Source: Pseudomonas putida
Lineage (GTDB): Bacteria > Pseudomonadota > Gammaproteobacteria > Pseudomonadales > Pseudomonadaceae
NCBI RefSeq assembly: GCF_002741075.1
Contig: NZ_CP016634.1
Span: 4,640,501-4,704,500 of the forward strand
Length of the DNA: 64,000 bases
Reading direction: 5' to 3'
Of this stretch, positions 21,233-33,100 are shown piece by piece. Numbering within the stretch: position 1 is the stretch's first letter; each line of letters starts with the position of its first letter. Made by a program: the position numbers and the translations under genes. The notes beneath the pieces are model-generated. The model was not told where the DNA came from and ran no database searches. It saw only the letters and a list, made by a program, of their open reading frames with translations.

Positions 21233-23140
21233 ATGTCCTTTGCTTCCCTCGGTCTCTCCGAGGCTCTTGTCCGCGCTATCGAGGCTGCGGGCTATACCCA
21301 GCCCACTCCGGTGCAACAGCGGGCCATTCCCGCCGTGTTGCAAGGTCGCGACCTGATGGTCGCCGCCCAGACAGGTACTGGTAAAACCGGCGGTTTCGCA
21401 CTGCCGATCCTCGAGCGTCTGTTCCCGGGTGGCCACCCTGACAAATCCCAGCGCCACGGTCCGCGTCAGCCACGCGTACTGGTGCTGACTCCGACCCGCG
21501 AACTGGCGGCCCAGGTACACGACAGCTTCAAGGTCTATGCCCGTGACCTGAACCTGATCAGCGCCTGCATCTTTGGCGGTGTCGGCATGAATCCGCAAAT
21601 CCAGGCCATGGCCAAGGGCGTCGACGTTCTGGTCGCTTGCCCGGGTCGCCTGCTCGACCTCGCCGGTCAAGGCAGCGTGGACCTGTCCCATGTGGAGATC
21701 CTGGTCCTCGATGAAGCCGACCGCATGCTCGACATGGGCTTCATCCACGACGTCAAGAAGGTCCTGTCCCGCCTGCCGGCCAAACGCCAGAACCTGCTGT
21801 TCTCGGCGACCTTCTCCAAAGACATCACCGACCTTGCCGACAAGCTGCTGCACAACCCTGAGCGCATCGAGGTCACGCCGCCGAACACCACGGTCGAGCG
21901 TATCGAACAACGTGTCTATCGCCTGCCCGCCAGCCACAAGCGTGCCTTGTTGGCTCACCTGATCACCCTCGGTGCCTGGGAACAGGTGCTGGTGTTCACC
22001 CGCACCAAGCATGGCGCCAACCGCCTGGCCGAGTACCTGGAAAAGCATGGCCTGAGCGCCGCCGCGATCCACGGCAACAAGAGCCAGAACGCCCGCACCA
22101 AGGCCCTGGCCGACTTCAAGGCCAACACCGTGCGCGTGCTGGTCGCCACCGATATCGCCGCGCGCGGCCTGGATATCGACCAACTGCCTCACGTGGTCAA
22201 CTTCGAACTGCCCAATGTCGAGGAAGATTACGTCCACCGCATCGGCCGTACCGGTCGCGCGGGCCGTTCCGGCGAGGCCATCTCCATGGTCGCGCCCGAT
22301 GAGGAAAAACTGCTCAAGAGCATCGAGCGGGTCACCAAGCAGAAGATCCCGGACGGTGATCTGATGGGCTTCGACCCAAGCCAGGTGGAAGCCGAGAAAC
22401 CGGAAGTCCGCGAGCGCCCGCAGAACAACGGCCGTGGTGGTCGCAACCAGCAGCGCGCCGAAGGCAGCAAGGACGGCAGCGGCGGTCGCAAGGACAAAGG
22501 CAAGGATAAAGGCAAGGCCAAGCAGCACGCCGCCGAGAAGCCAGCCGAGCAGGAAAAGGCCGGCGAGAAGTCCCAGCAGCAGCGCAAGCCACGCAACAAG
22601 AAGCCACGCCAACAGCAAGCGGCCCAAGGTCAGAGCGCCATGCCGTCGGCCCCGATTGACCGTGATCCGGAAGAGTTCCTGGACGACGACATCGACAACT
22701 TCGGCAACCGCGCCGACTACGTCAGTCCCTACCAGAACGCCAAGAACCAAGGCCGTAATCGTCGTCCTGGGGGCAATGGTGGCCAGCAAGGCCAAAGCCA
22801 AAACCAAGGCCAGCGCAATGGCAGCGGCCAGCCGCGCAACAACGGCGGCCAGCGCAAAGGGCAAGGTCAGAGCCAGGGCCAAGGCTCTGGCGAGAAGCGC
22901 GCCCGCAACAACAACGGCGGTGCACGTCGCGACAACAATGGTGGCGGTCGCAATCGCTCCTCGAGCCGTGACGACTTCTCCCGCCAGGAACCAGCCGTTC
23001 GCAGCCCGCGTGAAACCCACCAGCCGGTGATCATCCGCAAGGAATCCAAGCTCGATCGCTACCCGACGCCAGAGCAGCTCGATGATCTGCCGAGCCGTCC
23101 GCGCGGTGAGCGTCCAGCCTTGCTGACCCGCAAGGGCTGA
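21233..23140 (+). CDS. rhlE: DEAD-box RNA helicase with long C-terminal tail
   Basis: ATP-dependent RNA helicase of the RhlE group, acting on structured RNA and ribosome assembly or decay complexes. The 635-residue protein has all motifs: Q motif PTPVQQ, motif I AQTGTGKT, Ia [12 protein letters not shown] in [16 protein letters not shown] in LLFSATFS, and [10 protein letters not shown]. Residues ~380-635 form a disordered tail rich in Gly, Asn, Gln, Arg and Lys, likely an RNA-binding region. AGGA lies 7 bases before the ATG at 21233; in-frame codons upstream read as leader. A perfect terminator follows. Confidence 0.95.
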   Translation: MSFASLGLSEALVRAIEAAGYTQPTPVQQRAIPAVLQGRDLMVAAQTGTGKTGGFALPILERLFPGGHPDKSQRHGPRQPRVLVLTPTRELAAQVHDSFKVYARDLNLISACIFGGVGMNPQIQAMAKGVDVLVACPGRLLDLAGQGSVDLSHVEILVLDEADRMLDMGFIHDVKKVLSRLPAKRQNLLFSATFSKDITDLADKLLHNPERIEVTPPNTTVERIEQRVYRLPASHKRALLAHLITLGAWEQVLVFTRTKHGANRLAEYLEKHGLSAAAIHGNKSQNARTKALADFKANTVRVLVATDIAARGLDIDQLPHVVNFELPNVEEDYVHRIGRTGRAGRSGEAISMVAPDEEKLLKSIERVTKQKIPDGDLMGFDPSQVEAEKPEVRERPQNNGRGGRNQQRAEGSKDGSGGRKDKGKDKGKAKQHAAEKPAEQEKAGEKSQQQRKPRNKKPRQQQAAQGQSAMPSAPIDRDPEEFLDDDIDNFGNRADYVSPYQNAKNQGRNRRPGGNGGQQGQSQNQGQRNGSGQPRNNGGQRKGQGQSQGQGSGEKRARNNNGGARRDNNGGGRNRSSSRDDFSRQEPAVRSPRETHQPVIIRKESKLDRYPTPEQLDDLPSRPRGERPALLTRKG

Positions 23141-23158
23141 TCCCGCAAGCGCCTACGC

Positions 23159-23196
23159 AAATGAAAACGCCGCCCAATTGGGCGGCGTTTTCATTT
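23159..23196. terminator. Bidirectional terminator between rhlE and yceI
   Basis: AAATGAAAACGCCGCCC pairs exactly with GGGCGGCGTTTTCATTT across an AATT loop, serving both converging genes. Confidence 0.96.
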
Positions 23197-23208
23197 GGGC
23201 AAAGCGAA

Positions 23209-23787
23209 TTACTTTTGCTTCACGCCTTCGACGCTGATATCCAGGTCCAGGGTCTGGGAGGTCGGGCCTGGGCCTTTGATGCCGAAGTCGTTCAGGTTCA
23301 GGGTGGTGGTGGCGTTGAAGCCGGCACGCTCGCCGCCCCATGGGTCCTTGCCTTCACCGTTGAAGGTTGCCTTGAAGGTGACCGGCTTGGTCACACCGTG
23401 CATGGTCAAGTCGCCCGTCACGTCGGCAGTCTTGTCGCCGGTCTTCTTCACGCTGGTGGAGACGAACTTGGCTTCCGGATACTTCTTCACGTCCAGGAAG
23501 TCGGCGCTGGCGATGTGCTTGTCACGCTCGGCATGGTTCGACCACAGGCTCGCGGTTTTCAGCGCAACGTTGATCTTGCTGTCTTCCGGCTTGGCGCTGT
23601 CCCAAGTGAAGCTACCGTCGAAGTCCTTGAAGGTGCCGTGGATGAAGCTGTAGCCCAGGTGGCTGATCTTCCAGTCGACGAACGCGTGCTGGCCTTCCTT
23701 GTCGATCTTGTACTCAGCGGCCATGGCCTGACCGGCGCAGAGCAGTGCGGTACCGAGCGCCAGTGCGGCAAAAGTCTTTTTGAACAT
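23209..23787 (-). CDS. YceI family periplasmic lipid-binding protein
   Basis: A 192-residue protein with a signal peptide ending AMA/AEYKID and a lipocalin-like YceI domain. Family features are [20 protein letters not shown] near the start, [10 protein letters not shown], and [13 protein letters not shown]. YceI proteins bind isoprenoid lipids in the periplasm; the physiological role is unsettled. The ATG of [10 protein letters not shown] has GGAAGGAAG upstream. It follows the cytochrome b561 gene by 34 bp on the same strand, a pairing seen in many genomes. Confidence 0.94.
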   Translation of the reverse strand: MFKKTFAALALGTALLCAGQAMAAEYKIDKEGQHAFVDWKISHLGYSFIHGTFKDFDGSFTWDSAKPEDSKINVALKTASLWSNHAERDKHIASADFLDVKKYPEAKFVSTSVKKTGDKTADVTGDLTMHGVTKPVTFKATFNGEGKDPWGGERAGFNATTTLNLNDFGIKGPGPTSQTLDLDISVEGVKQK

Positions 23788-23821
23788 CCTTACTTCCTTC
23801 CTATGCAATTGAGGTAGAGAG

Positions 23822-24373
23822 TCAAGCTTTGCGGCCCAGCATACGGGTCAGGGTCGCGTCACGGTCGATGAAATGGTGCTTCAGCGCTGCCAAGGCATGC
23901 AGGATGGCAAAGATCACCAGCCCCCAGGCCAAGTAGAGGTGTATGGCCCCGGCGGTGTCCACCTGATCGGGCAGGTCACTGACCAGCGCCGGAACCTCGA
24001 ACCAGTCGAATACGGGAATACCCACCCCATCCGCAGTGGAAATCAGGTACCCGGCAATCATCACGGCGAACAGCCCAAGGTAGAGCGTCGCATGGCCAAG
24101 CTTCGCAGCCAGGCGGGTGAACGCGCCGTGGTTAGCCGGCGCTGGCGGCGGCGGGCTGACGAAACGCCAAAGTACACGCAACACCACGACTGCCAACAGC
24201 ACCAGGCCGATGCTCTTGTGCAGGTCGGGAGCGGACTTGCGCCAAGGGCTGTAGTAGTCGAGGCCGACCATCCACAGGCCGAGGCCGAACAGCCCGAAGA
24301 CCGCCAGGGCCACCCCCCAATGCATGACAATACTGACCAGACCGTAGCGAGAAGCAGAGTTGCGCAGTTGCAT
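23822..24373 (-). CDS. Cytochrome b561 (CybB type)
   Basis: A 183-residue inner-membrane dihaem cytochrome with four membrane segments. Haem-ligand candidates are in the HWGVALAVF helix, [22 protein letters not shown] and [19 protein letters not shown]. Such proteins can oxidise ubiquinol; CybB has been described as a superoxide:quinone oxidoreductase. The ATG of [11 protein letters not shown] was chosen because the family starts here; codons upstream to 24463 are atypical. Co-oriented with the YceI gene. Confidence 0.92.
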   Translation of the reverse strand: MQLRNSASRYGLVSIVMHWGVALAVFGLFGLGLWMVGLDYYSPWRKSAPDLHKSIGLVLLAVVVLRVLWRFVSPPPPAPANHGAFTRLAAKLGHATLYLGLFAVMIAGYLISTADGVGIPVFDWFEVPALVSDLPDQVDTAGAIHLYLAWGLVIFAILHALAALKHHFIDRDATLTRMLGRKA

Positions 24374-24546
24374 GTTGGCGTGATTCCCCGTGAAAGCTGG
24401 TGCACAGACTAACGCGTAACGTATCGAAAGAAAGCGGAAAAATTCGCTTGGGATTATCGACAAATACGATAGGTATTTTGGAAGTTTCCTATTAAGGAAA
24501 CATTAACGATAGACGTTTGGTGGCGGGTTGTGATTCGTGGGCTTAC

Positions 24547-24620
24547 TTCGCAGGTGACCCCGCTCACAGAGACAGCAGTGTTATTGAGAACACCGCTGTA
24601 ACTGAGCGGGTTTACCCGCG
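24547..24620. repeat. REP element pair, one copy diverged
   Basis: A clear copy reads GAGCGGGTTTACCCGCG at about 24604-24620; a diverged facing copy (CGCAGGTGACCCCGCTC) lies near 24549. They occupy the 291-bp gap between cytochrome b561 and the amine oxidase gene, which otherwise holds only the amine oxidase terminator. Confidence 0.7.
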
Positions 24621-24634
24621 AAAAAAGTAGCGCA

Positions 24635-24658
24635 GGGCTGTGCAAGCGCGCACAGCCC
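24635..24658 (-). terminator. Hairpin after the amine oxidase gene
   Basis: GGGCTGTGC pairs with GCACAGCCC across six bases just past the minus-strand stop; a T-tract (CTTTTTT on that strand) comes about 8 bases later, somewhat far for a standard terminator. Confidence 0.6.
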
Positions 24659-24664
24659 GAGCGA

Positions 24665-26515
24665 TCAGCCCGCTTTGGCCTGGGTATTGGCCAAAGGCTT
24701 CTTCACAGGCTCGGACTTGGCCGTGGCCTTCTTCACCGGCGCAGGTTTGTGGGCCTGCTTGGCAGCCGGTTTGTGGGTCTGAGCTGGCTTGGCCGGTGCA
24801 GCCTTGCTCGCGGCGGGCTTGACGGGCTCCTCCTTGGCCACCGGCGCAGGAGCAGGTGTAGGCTCAGGCGCCACGACCGGGGCGACCTCGTCGGCCTTGG
24901 CAATCGGTGCAGCCTTGGTTTCGACCTTGTCGCCGCCACCGAACAGGCGCGAGAAGAAGCCTGGTTTGTCCTGCTTGGCTTCTTCGGTCTTCACGGCTTC
25001 GGCCTTGGCAGGTGCTTTGTCAGCTTTGTCGGATGAGCCTCCAAAGAGGTTGGAGAAGAAACCGCCCTTGGCCTTCGCGGCGGTGGCACCCGCGGCGGCA
25101 GCGGCGGCGACCGGTGCGGCCTTGGCCAGATCGAACGACTTGCCGGCCGCCAGGTCTTGCACTTGGCTGGCGGCACGCTGGCCGCTGCGCAGCGCGCCTT
25201 CCAGGGTGCCCGGGTAGAGTGCGTCGGTGTGTTCGCCGGCGAAGGTCATGCGTTGCACCGGACGCTCCCACAGGCGCCAGTACTTGCTGATCTGGCCGGG
25301 GCCGTAGGCCAGGTAGGCACCACCAGTACCTGCGTCGGTGCTGTAGCGGCGCACTTCGTAGCCGGTGAACGCGCCTCGGGCCTGCGGATAGAACGCGTGC
25401 AGACGGATCAAGACCTGATCGACCATCTGCTTGTCGCCAAAGGCCTGCAGCAGGCGGGCGTTGTCGCCCGAGAGGTTGATCACCACGTTGGCGCCACCCT
25501 TGAGCGCAGGTTCGATCCACAGCATGCCAAGGCCGGCGTTGCTGAAGATCTCACCGGACATGCGCGCACGGCTTTCCCAGACGGGCTTTTTGAACTTGAG
25601 CATCATCTGGTCGCGCCAACCGTAGTTGGTGCCCTTCAGAGCCGCCAGGTGCTGGCTGTCCAGGCCCGGGGTCATCTGGATCTTCGCCAGTGCACGCAAC
25701 GGCACGGCCATGACCAGGTAATCAGCCTGGTAGCCGACGCTACCGACCTTGACCGTCACGCCCTTGCTGTCCTGGATGATCGAGGTGACCGGCGAGCTGG
25801 TCTTGATGGTCTTGAGTTGCTTGACGAACGCCTGGGCCAGTACCGGGCTGCCGCCTGGCAGACGGGCAGCGCGCAGGTCGCGATCGCTGACACCACGGTA
25901 GACGCGAGTCTGCTGGGCGAAATAGAGCAGCGACAGGCGCGACGGCTCGTCGTAGCGAGTGCGGATCTGCTGGTTGATCAGCTGGCGTGCCGTGGCAGGC
26001 AGTTGCAGTTTGTCCAGCCAGGTGGAGACGTTCAGCTGGTCGAGGGCAAACAGGGTGCTGGTGGCGGCCGGGTTCAGCGGGTCGTCGATCGAGCGAGCCA
26101 GGTCATCGAGGGTCTTCTCGTAACGCTTGAGCGCATCGGCGGTGGCCGGCTGCTTGGTGGCCAGGTCGGTGGCGCTGAAATACTCGCCGTCGATCAGGTA
26201 GCCGGGGGTGCGCACGAATTCGGGCGCTGGCAGTGTTTCAAGCTTGAAACGGTCCAGGTACTGGTTGAGCACCGGCTGGCTCTTGCTGTTGCCAATCCAC
26301 TCGCTGGTGGCCAGGCCCGAACGGCCGCCCATGCCGGACTTGGCCTCCAGCAGCGTGACCTGCCAGCCTTTGCTCTGCAGCTCATAGGCCGCGGTCAGGC
26401 CGGCCAGGCCCCCGCCCACGACGATCGCCGTGGGACTCGTGTCCTTGGCCAGCGCAGCACCGCTGGAGACACCAATCAATACCAACGCGCACAGGCGCAC
26501 CCAAGCAGCAGCCAT
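24665..26515 (-). CDS. Flavin monoamine oxidase with low-complexity C-terminal tail
   Basis: A 616-residue exported flavoprotein. Signal peptide 1-23; FAD-binding VVGGGLAGLTAAYEL (residues ~32-46) with E57 at the end of the second strand; amine oxidase body with RLPGGSPVLAQAFV and the C-terminal FAD motif FAGEHTDALYPGTLEGALRSGQRAA. From ~480 onward it changes to an Ala/Lys/Pro-rich tail, probably disordered, with two copies of a short hydrophobic motif (GFFSNLFGG and GFFSRLFGG). Substrate unknown; the tail is not part of the usual family length (~450-500). Confidence 0.9.
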   Translation of the reverse strand: MAAAWVRLCALVLIGVSSGAALAKDTSPTAIVVGGGLAGLTAAYELQSKGWQVTLLEAKSGMGGRSGLATSEWIGNSKSQPVLNQYLDRFKLETLPAPEFVRTPGYLIDGEYFSATDLATKQPATADALKRYEKTLDDLARSIDDPLNPAATSTLFALDQLNVSTWLDKLQLPATARQLINQQIRTRYDEPSRLSLLYFAQQTRVYRGVSDRDLRAARLPGGSPVLAQAFVKQLKTIKTSSPVTSIIQDSKGVTVKVGSVGYQADYLVMAVPLRALAKIQMTPGLDSQHLAALKGTNYGWRDQMMLKFKKPVWESRARMSGEIFSNAGLGMLWIEPALKGGANVVINLSGDNARLLQAFGDKQMVDQVLIRLHAFYPQARGAFTGYEVRRYSTDAGTGGAYLAYGPGQISKYWRLWERPVQRMTFAGEHTDALYPGTLEGALRSGQRAASQVQDLAAGKSFDLAKAAPVAAAAAAGATAAKAKGGFFSNLFGGSSDKADKAPAKAEAVKTEEAKQDKPGFFSRLFGGGDKVETKAAPIAKADEVAPVVAPEPTPAPAPVAKEEPVKPAASKAAPAKPAQTHKPAAKQAHKPAPVKKATAKSEPVKKPLANTQAKAG

Positions 26516-26746
26516 GTTGGCGAACTCCGGATCAGAAGTGACAGAAAAGAGGGGGAGAATGCCCCTGGGACGAAATGCGTTAAGAATACGTCAGGTACCC
26601 AGACCCTGCCAGCGTAGTGGCATCAAGTGCCTGCCAGCACAGGAAATTTAATTTTCGATGCGATCAAGCGCTGCGCGTCGGTTGTCCTGCGCGGTCCCAT
26701 TGCTTAGGCTTGTCGGCCTCAGCAAGCCCCGCCAGGAGATCTGCCC

Positions 26747-28153
<1,407 letters not shown>

Positions 28154-28178
28154 CCACGCAAACCTGAACGCATATCCC

Positions 28179-28219
28179 TTGTAGGAGCGGCCTCGTGCCG
28201 CGAAAGACCGCTCCTACAG
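28179..28219. repeat. REP element
   Basis: CTTGTAGGAGCGGCC pairs with the facing CCGCTCCTACAG between bioA and rsmE. Confidence 0.85.
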
Positions 28220-28249
28220 AGGACGAGTCCCCTTTCCAACGAGCATGCC

Positions 28250-28969
28250 ATGAGACTGTCCCGCTTCTTCATCGACGCCCCTCTGAGCCTCGGCGAGCAC
28301 GAGCTGCCCGAAGCCCAGGCCCACTACATTGGCCGCGTGCTGCGCATGGCCGCTGGCGACGCCGTGCAACTGTTCGACGGCAGTGGCCAGGAATTTCGTG
28401 GCCAGTTGCTCGAAGTCGGCAAGAAAACCGTGCGCGTCAGCCTCGACCAGGCGCTGCCCGGCCAGGCCGAATCGCCTTTGCACGTCCACCTGGGCCAAGG
28501 TCTGTCTCGCGGCGAGCGGATGGACTGGGCGATCCAGAAGGCCACCGAGCTTGGTGCCAACGCCATCACCCCAATCGTCAGCGAGCGCTGCGAAGTGCGC
28601 CTGAAGGACGAGCGTGCCGACAAACGCCTGGCCCATTGGCGGCAGGTGGCGATCAGCGCCTGCGAACAGTGCGGCCGCTCGACACTGCCGGTGATCCACC
28701 CACCGGTGACCCTGGCCGAATGGCTCAAGGACACCGAGGCCGACCTCAAACTGGTGCTGCACCCGGTCGCTGAACCGCTGACCAGCCACGCACGCCCTGC
28801 CCGCCTGGCGTTCCTGATCGGCCCCGAGGGGGGCTTGAGCGACGCCGAAGTCGATCAGGCCAAGGCGGCGGGCTTCCATGCCGCGCGTCTTGGGCCACGG
28901 GTCCTGCGCACCGAGACCGCGCCGGTGGTCGCGCTCTCTGTGGCCCAGCAACTGTGGGGCGACTTCTAA
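28250..28969 (+). CDS. rsmE: 16S rRNA (uracil-1498-N3)-methyltransferase
   Basis: A 239-residue SPOUT-class methyltransferase that methylates U1498 of 16S rRNA. It has the N-terminal PUA-like region (HYIGRVLRMAAGDAVQLFDG), and the trefoil-knot SAM site with FLIGPEGGLSDAEVDQAKAAGF and LGPRVLRTETAPVVAL, the family hallmarks. It overlaps the convergent hemolysin III gene by 4 bases at the stop codons. A second, more diverged member is at 60569. Confidence 0.95.
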   Translation: MRLSRFFIDAPLSLGEHELPEAQAHYIGRVLRMAAGDAVQLFDGSGQEFRGQLLEVGKKTVRVSLDQALPGQAESPLHVHLGQGLSRGERMDWAIQKATELGANAITPIVSERCEVRLKDERADKRLAHWRQVAISACEQCGRSTLPVIHPPVTLAEWLKDTEADLKLVLHPVAEPLTSHARPARLAFLIGPEGGLSDAEVDQAKAAGFHAARLGPRVLRTETAPVVALSVAQQLWGDF

Positions 28970-29583
28970 CGCACGTAGAAGAACACCGCGACGAAGTGCA
29001 TCAGGCTTCCCGCGATGACGAACAGGTGCCAGATGCCATGCCAGTGGCGAAAGCGGCTGTCGAAGGCGAAGAACAGGATACCGATGGTGTAGAACGCCCC
29101 GCCGGCCGCCAGCCAGGCGAAGCCGGCGGCGCCCAGGCTGTGAAGCAACGGCTCGACCGCCACCAGGACGATCCAGCCCATTACCGCATAGATGATGATC
29201 GACAGCACCCGCGCCTCGGAGCGCGGTTTGATCTCCTGGAGCATGCCGATCAAGGCCAGCCCCCAGACCACGCCGAACAGGCTCCACCCCCACGGGCCGC
29301 GAAGGCTGACCAGGCAGAAGGGCGTGTAGCTGCCGGCGATGAGCAGGTAGATCGACAAGTGATCGAGCTTGCGCATGATCACCTTCGCCCGGCCACGGGT
29401 ACTGTGGTAGAGCGTGGAGATGCTGTAGAGCAGCAGCAAGGTGCTGCCGTAGATGGAAAAACTGACGATCTTCCACGGATCGCCCTGCAACCCGGCCACG
29501 ACGATCAGCCAGATGGCTCCGATACAGGCCAGCACGGCACCGACCAGGTGCGTCCAGGCGTTGAAGCGTTCACCGTAATACAT
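28966..29583 (-). CDS. Hemolysin III / PAQR-like membrane protein
   Basis: A 205-residue inner-membrane protein with seven hydrophobic segments. Conserved pieces are ERFNAWTHLVGAVLA, TLYHS, KLDHLSIYLLIAGSYTPF, and HWHGIWHLFVIAGSLMHF, whose histidines form the metal site of the hemolysin III/PAQR superfamily. The name is historical; activity is unknown. The ATG of MYYGERFN is preferred; earlier in-frame codons translate intergenic repeat sequence. Its stop overlaps that of rsmE. Confidence 0.9.
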   Translation of the reverse strand: MYYGERFNAWTHLVGAVLACIGAIWLIVVAGLQGDPWKIVSFSIYGSTLLLLYSISTLYHSTRGRAKVIMRKLDHLSIYLLIAGSYTPFCLVSLRGPWGWSLFGVVWGLALIGMLQEIKPRSEARVLSIIIYAVMGWIVLVAVEPLLHSLGAAGFAWLAAGGAFYTIGILFFAFDSRFRHWHGIWHLFVIAGSLMHFVAVFFYVR

Positions 29584-29602
29584 GCAAACACTGACCTCCC
29601 TG

Positions 29603-29700
29603 ACAGCTTCAAGTTTCAAGCTGCATGCCTCAAGCAAAGCACGCCGATGGGCGAGCCCAATGCGGTCAGCTTGCCGCTTGAAGCTTACAATTTGAAGCTA
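29603..29700. repeat. Dispersed AGCTTCAAG/CTTGAAGCT inverted repeat
   Basis: CAGCTTCAAGTTTCAAGCTG near 29604-29623 faces CTTGAAGCTTACAATTTGAAG near 29677-29697. Similar sequences occur at 17995-18145, 38911-39003, 40128-40201 and 62979-63070. Confidence 0.6.
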
Positions 29701-30159
29701 GTGGAGATCCGCGTCACGCACCATCCGCTCCAGCGCCGCCAGATCAGGCACCCGCGCCACTTGCTCGCCCACCTGCACCGCCGCCAGCTCCAGGCTCGCC
29801 AACGGCACATCCACGTAATTGAGCTGGCTGTCGAGCTTGCACGAGCGCGGGATGTCCTGCAGCAACAGCGCCAGGTAGCGCAGACCGGTATCGCCCAGTG
29901 CGTTGAGCACCACGACCCGCGCCCGCTCACCACAGACCGTCTCACCGCCACAGGCGGCCTCCAGGCCGATCAGCGGCAGGCGCTGCTGACGCCAGTCGAT
30001 CCAGCCCAGGTGCCAGGCTGGGTCGCCCGCCTGGCAGGCGAAGGTGCGCTGGCCGATCAACTCGGCCACTGCCACGTTGGGCAGCACCAGGGTGCGGTCG
30101 CTCAAGGGCAGCAGCAGGCCGGTCAGAGTGCTGCGCTGGCCGGCGATGTACTCAAGCAT
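29698..30159 (-). CDS. chpC: CheW-like protein ChpC of the Chp system
   Basis: A 153-residue single CheW-domain protein: LTGLLLPLSDRTLVLPNVAVAELIG opening and the WIDWRQQRLPLIGLEAACG core. In Pseudomonas ChpC links chemoreceptor signals to ChpA. Its start overlaps the chpA stop by 8 bases, so translation is coupled. It is the last gene of the pilGHIJ-chpAC unit here. Confidence 0.9.
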   Translation of the reverse strand: MLEYIAGQRSTLTGLLLPLSDRTLVLPNVAVAELIGQRTFACQAGDPAWHLGWIDWRQQRLPLIGLEAACGGETVCGERARVVVLNALGDTGLRYLALLLQDIPRSCKLDSQLNYVDVPLASLELAAVQVGEQVARVPDLAALERMVRDADLH

Positions 30160-33100
30160 GAGGCTGGCTCCAATGGGCGATGCTCTGCAACAGGACAGAC
30201 TCCTGATACGGCTTGCCCAGGTAATCGTTGACGCCGATGGCCATGGCCCGGTCGCGGTGCTTCTGACCGGTACGTGAGGTGATCATGATGATCGGCAGGT
30301 CCTTCAGGCGGGCATCGCGACGGATGCGGGTGGCCACCTCGAAGCCATCCATGCGTGGCATCTCGATATCCAGCAGCAGCACATCGGGGCGATGCTCCTC
30401 CAGCAGGGCCATGGCATCCACCCCATCCTTGGCCGTCAGCACGCTCATGCCGTGGCGCTCCAGCAGACGGCTGGTGACCTTGCGCACGGTGACCGAGTCG
30501 TCCACCACCATCACCAGCAGACGCTGACGCGGTGCCGGGCCGAACACCGGGCGCGGCCCACCGTAGCCACCCGGCAGGCGAGCCAGGCGCCGCTGCTGCC
30601 CACGCAGTTGGCCGAGCAAATCAAGAATCAGCACCACCCGGCCATCCCCCAGCAAGGTCGCCCCGGACAGGCCCGGCACCGCCGCGAACTGCGGCCCCAG
30701 GCTCTTGACCACAATCTCTCGGCTCGGCGACAGGCTGTCGACCTGGATGGCGAACGACTGCTCCTGGGAATGCAGCAGCAACACCGGCAACGGCACGCTC
30801 TGCCCCAGCAAACTCGGCCGCGCCCCGCCGCCCTGCAGCACCTCGCCGAGGTAGCGCAGATCGTATTCATGCCCGGCATAGACGTAGCGTGGCGCGCTCA
30901 ACTGATAGCACGCTTCGAGCTCTGCGGGGGGCACACGCACGATGCCTTCGATGGTGTTGAGCGGGATGGCGTACTGCTCATCCCCCAGGTGCACCATCAG
31001 CGCTCGGTTCACCGACACGGTGAACGGCAGGCGGATCAAGAACCGCGCCCCTTTGCCCGGGCTCGACTCGATACTCATCGAACCGCCCAACTGCTTGACC
31101 TCTTCATGCACCACGTCCATCCCCAGGCCGCGCCCGGAGATCTGGGTGATCCTCTCGGCGGTGGAGAACCCCGGACGCAGGATGAACTGCAGGATCTCGT
31201 GGTCGCTCAAGTACGCCTGCGGGTCCAGCAGGCCACGCTTGATGGCCTTGTTGCGCACCGCCTCAAGCGGCACCCCGGCACCGTCGTCGCTCATCTCGAT
31301 GACGATATCGGCCCCTTCGTGGAGCAGGTTCAGGTGGATGGTGCCCTGCTCCGGCTTGCCTGCCGCCAGGCGCGCCTCACGCGACTCCAGGCCGTGGTCC
31401 ACGGCATTGCGCAGCATATGCTCCAAGGGCGCCACCATGCGTTCGAGCACGCTGCGGTCCAACTCGCCTTCTGCATTGCCCACCACCAGCTCGACCTGTT
31501 TGCCCAACTCGCTGGCCACCTGACGCACCACCCGCTGCAAGCGCGGCACCAGGCGCTCGAAGGGCACCATCAAGGTGGCCGTGAGGCCTTCTTGCAACTG
31601 GCTGTTCACCCGCGCTTGCTGCTGCAGCAGGCTGTAGGCCTCTTGGGCGCGCAGGGCCAGGGTTTCCTTGAGGTCGAGTAGGTCGGAGGCCGACTCGAAC
31701 AACGCCCGGGACAACTGCTGCAACTGGGAATGACGGTCCATCTCCAGAGGGTCGAAGTCTTCGTAGGCGTCGCCCTCGGCCGGGTAACGGCTGGATATTC
31801 GCCCTTGGGTCTCGATGTCCAGGCGCAGCAGCTGGTCACGCATCCGCTCAAGCGTGGTTTCCATCTCGTTGAGGGCGAACTGGGCGTCGTTGACCTGCTG
31901 CTCGATGCGCCCGCGAATGACGGAGTGCTCGCTGGCAAGGTTGCCCAGGTCATCCAGCAGCTCGGCGTCCACCTTGACCATGTCACCCGGCACACGCTCC
32001 GGCGTGGTGGCCGGCGCCTCGGGAGAGGGCGTTTCGACCGGAGCCTGGCCGGCCGCGCTGTCGGTCAAGGCGGCGCTGCTGAAGTTGCGGATATAGTCGA
32101 TCAGCGCCGTGGCCGCGTGCAGCGGCTGGCCCAGGCGCACGGCATCGAGCATGTGCGCCAGGCGATCGTGGCAGTTCTGCAACAGGGCGAACAGGGGCGG
32201 GCTCGGCGGCAGCCGCCCGGCGGCGAGCAGCTCGTACAAGAACTCCAATTCATGGGCCAGGTCGCCGATGGCGGCGATCTCGACCATCCGCGCCCCACCC
32301 TTGAGGGTGTGCAGATCGCGCAGCAGGTTTTCCACCTCGACGCTGTTGCGCGGATCGGCCTGCCAACGTGCCAACGCAGCGGCGGCGCTTTCGACGATGT
32401 CCGAGCTTTCTTCGAGAAAGACCTCCAGCAGTTCGTTGTCGCTGGAGCGCTGGGCGTCGTCCGCCACCGCCTCGACGGCCGCAGGCGCTGGCGGCGCATG
32501 GCGATACTCGCGCAACTCGCCCAAAAGCGCCGTTGCCGAAACCGGCGTCTGCCCATCGCGCAGGGCCTGCAACATCTGCCCGACGGCCTGATGGCCGCGG
32601 CGCAGCAGCGCGAGCAGCAGGGGCGTGGCGCCCAGACGCCGGTCCACCAGGTCCTCATAAAGCGCACCCAGTGCCTGCGCTAGCACCTCAACCCCACCCA
32701 CGGCCGCCATCTGCGCACCGCCCTTGAGGGTCTGGATATCGTGCTGCAAGGTCGACAACGCCGAGAAGTTGTCCGGGTCCTGGGCCCACTGCGCCAGTAC
32801 CTGGTCGGCACCGTCGAGGATATCGCCCGCTTCGTCGAGGAACAGCTGCACCAATGCCGGATCGTTCGGTGCCGGGTAGGTCGCCAGCGGGGTCACCGCA
32901 TCCTGCCCCACCACGCCCATGATCCCGGGGTCCAGGGCGTCGTCCAACAGGCCGCGCATGGCCGCGATGCAATCGACGCGCGCACTGAGTTCCTGGCCGG
33001 CGGCTATCTCGTCGAACAGGTCGAGCAGCGCCTCATGGGCCTGCTGGGCCAGGGCGAAGAATCGCGGGTTGGCGGCCAGGCTGCCCTCTTCCACCGCGCC

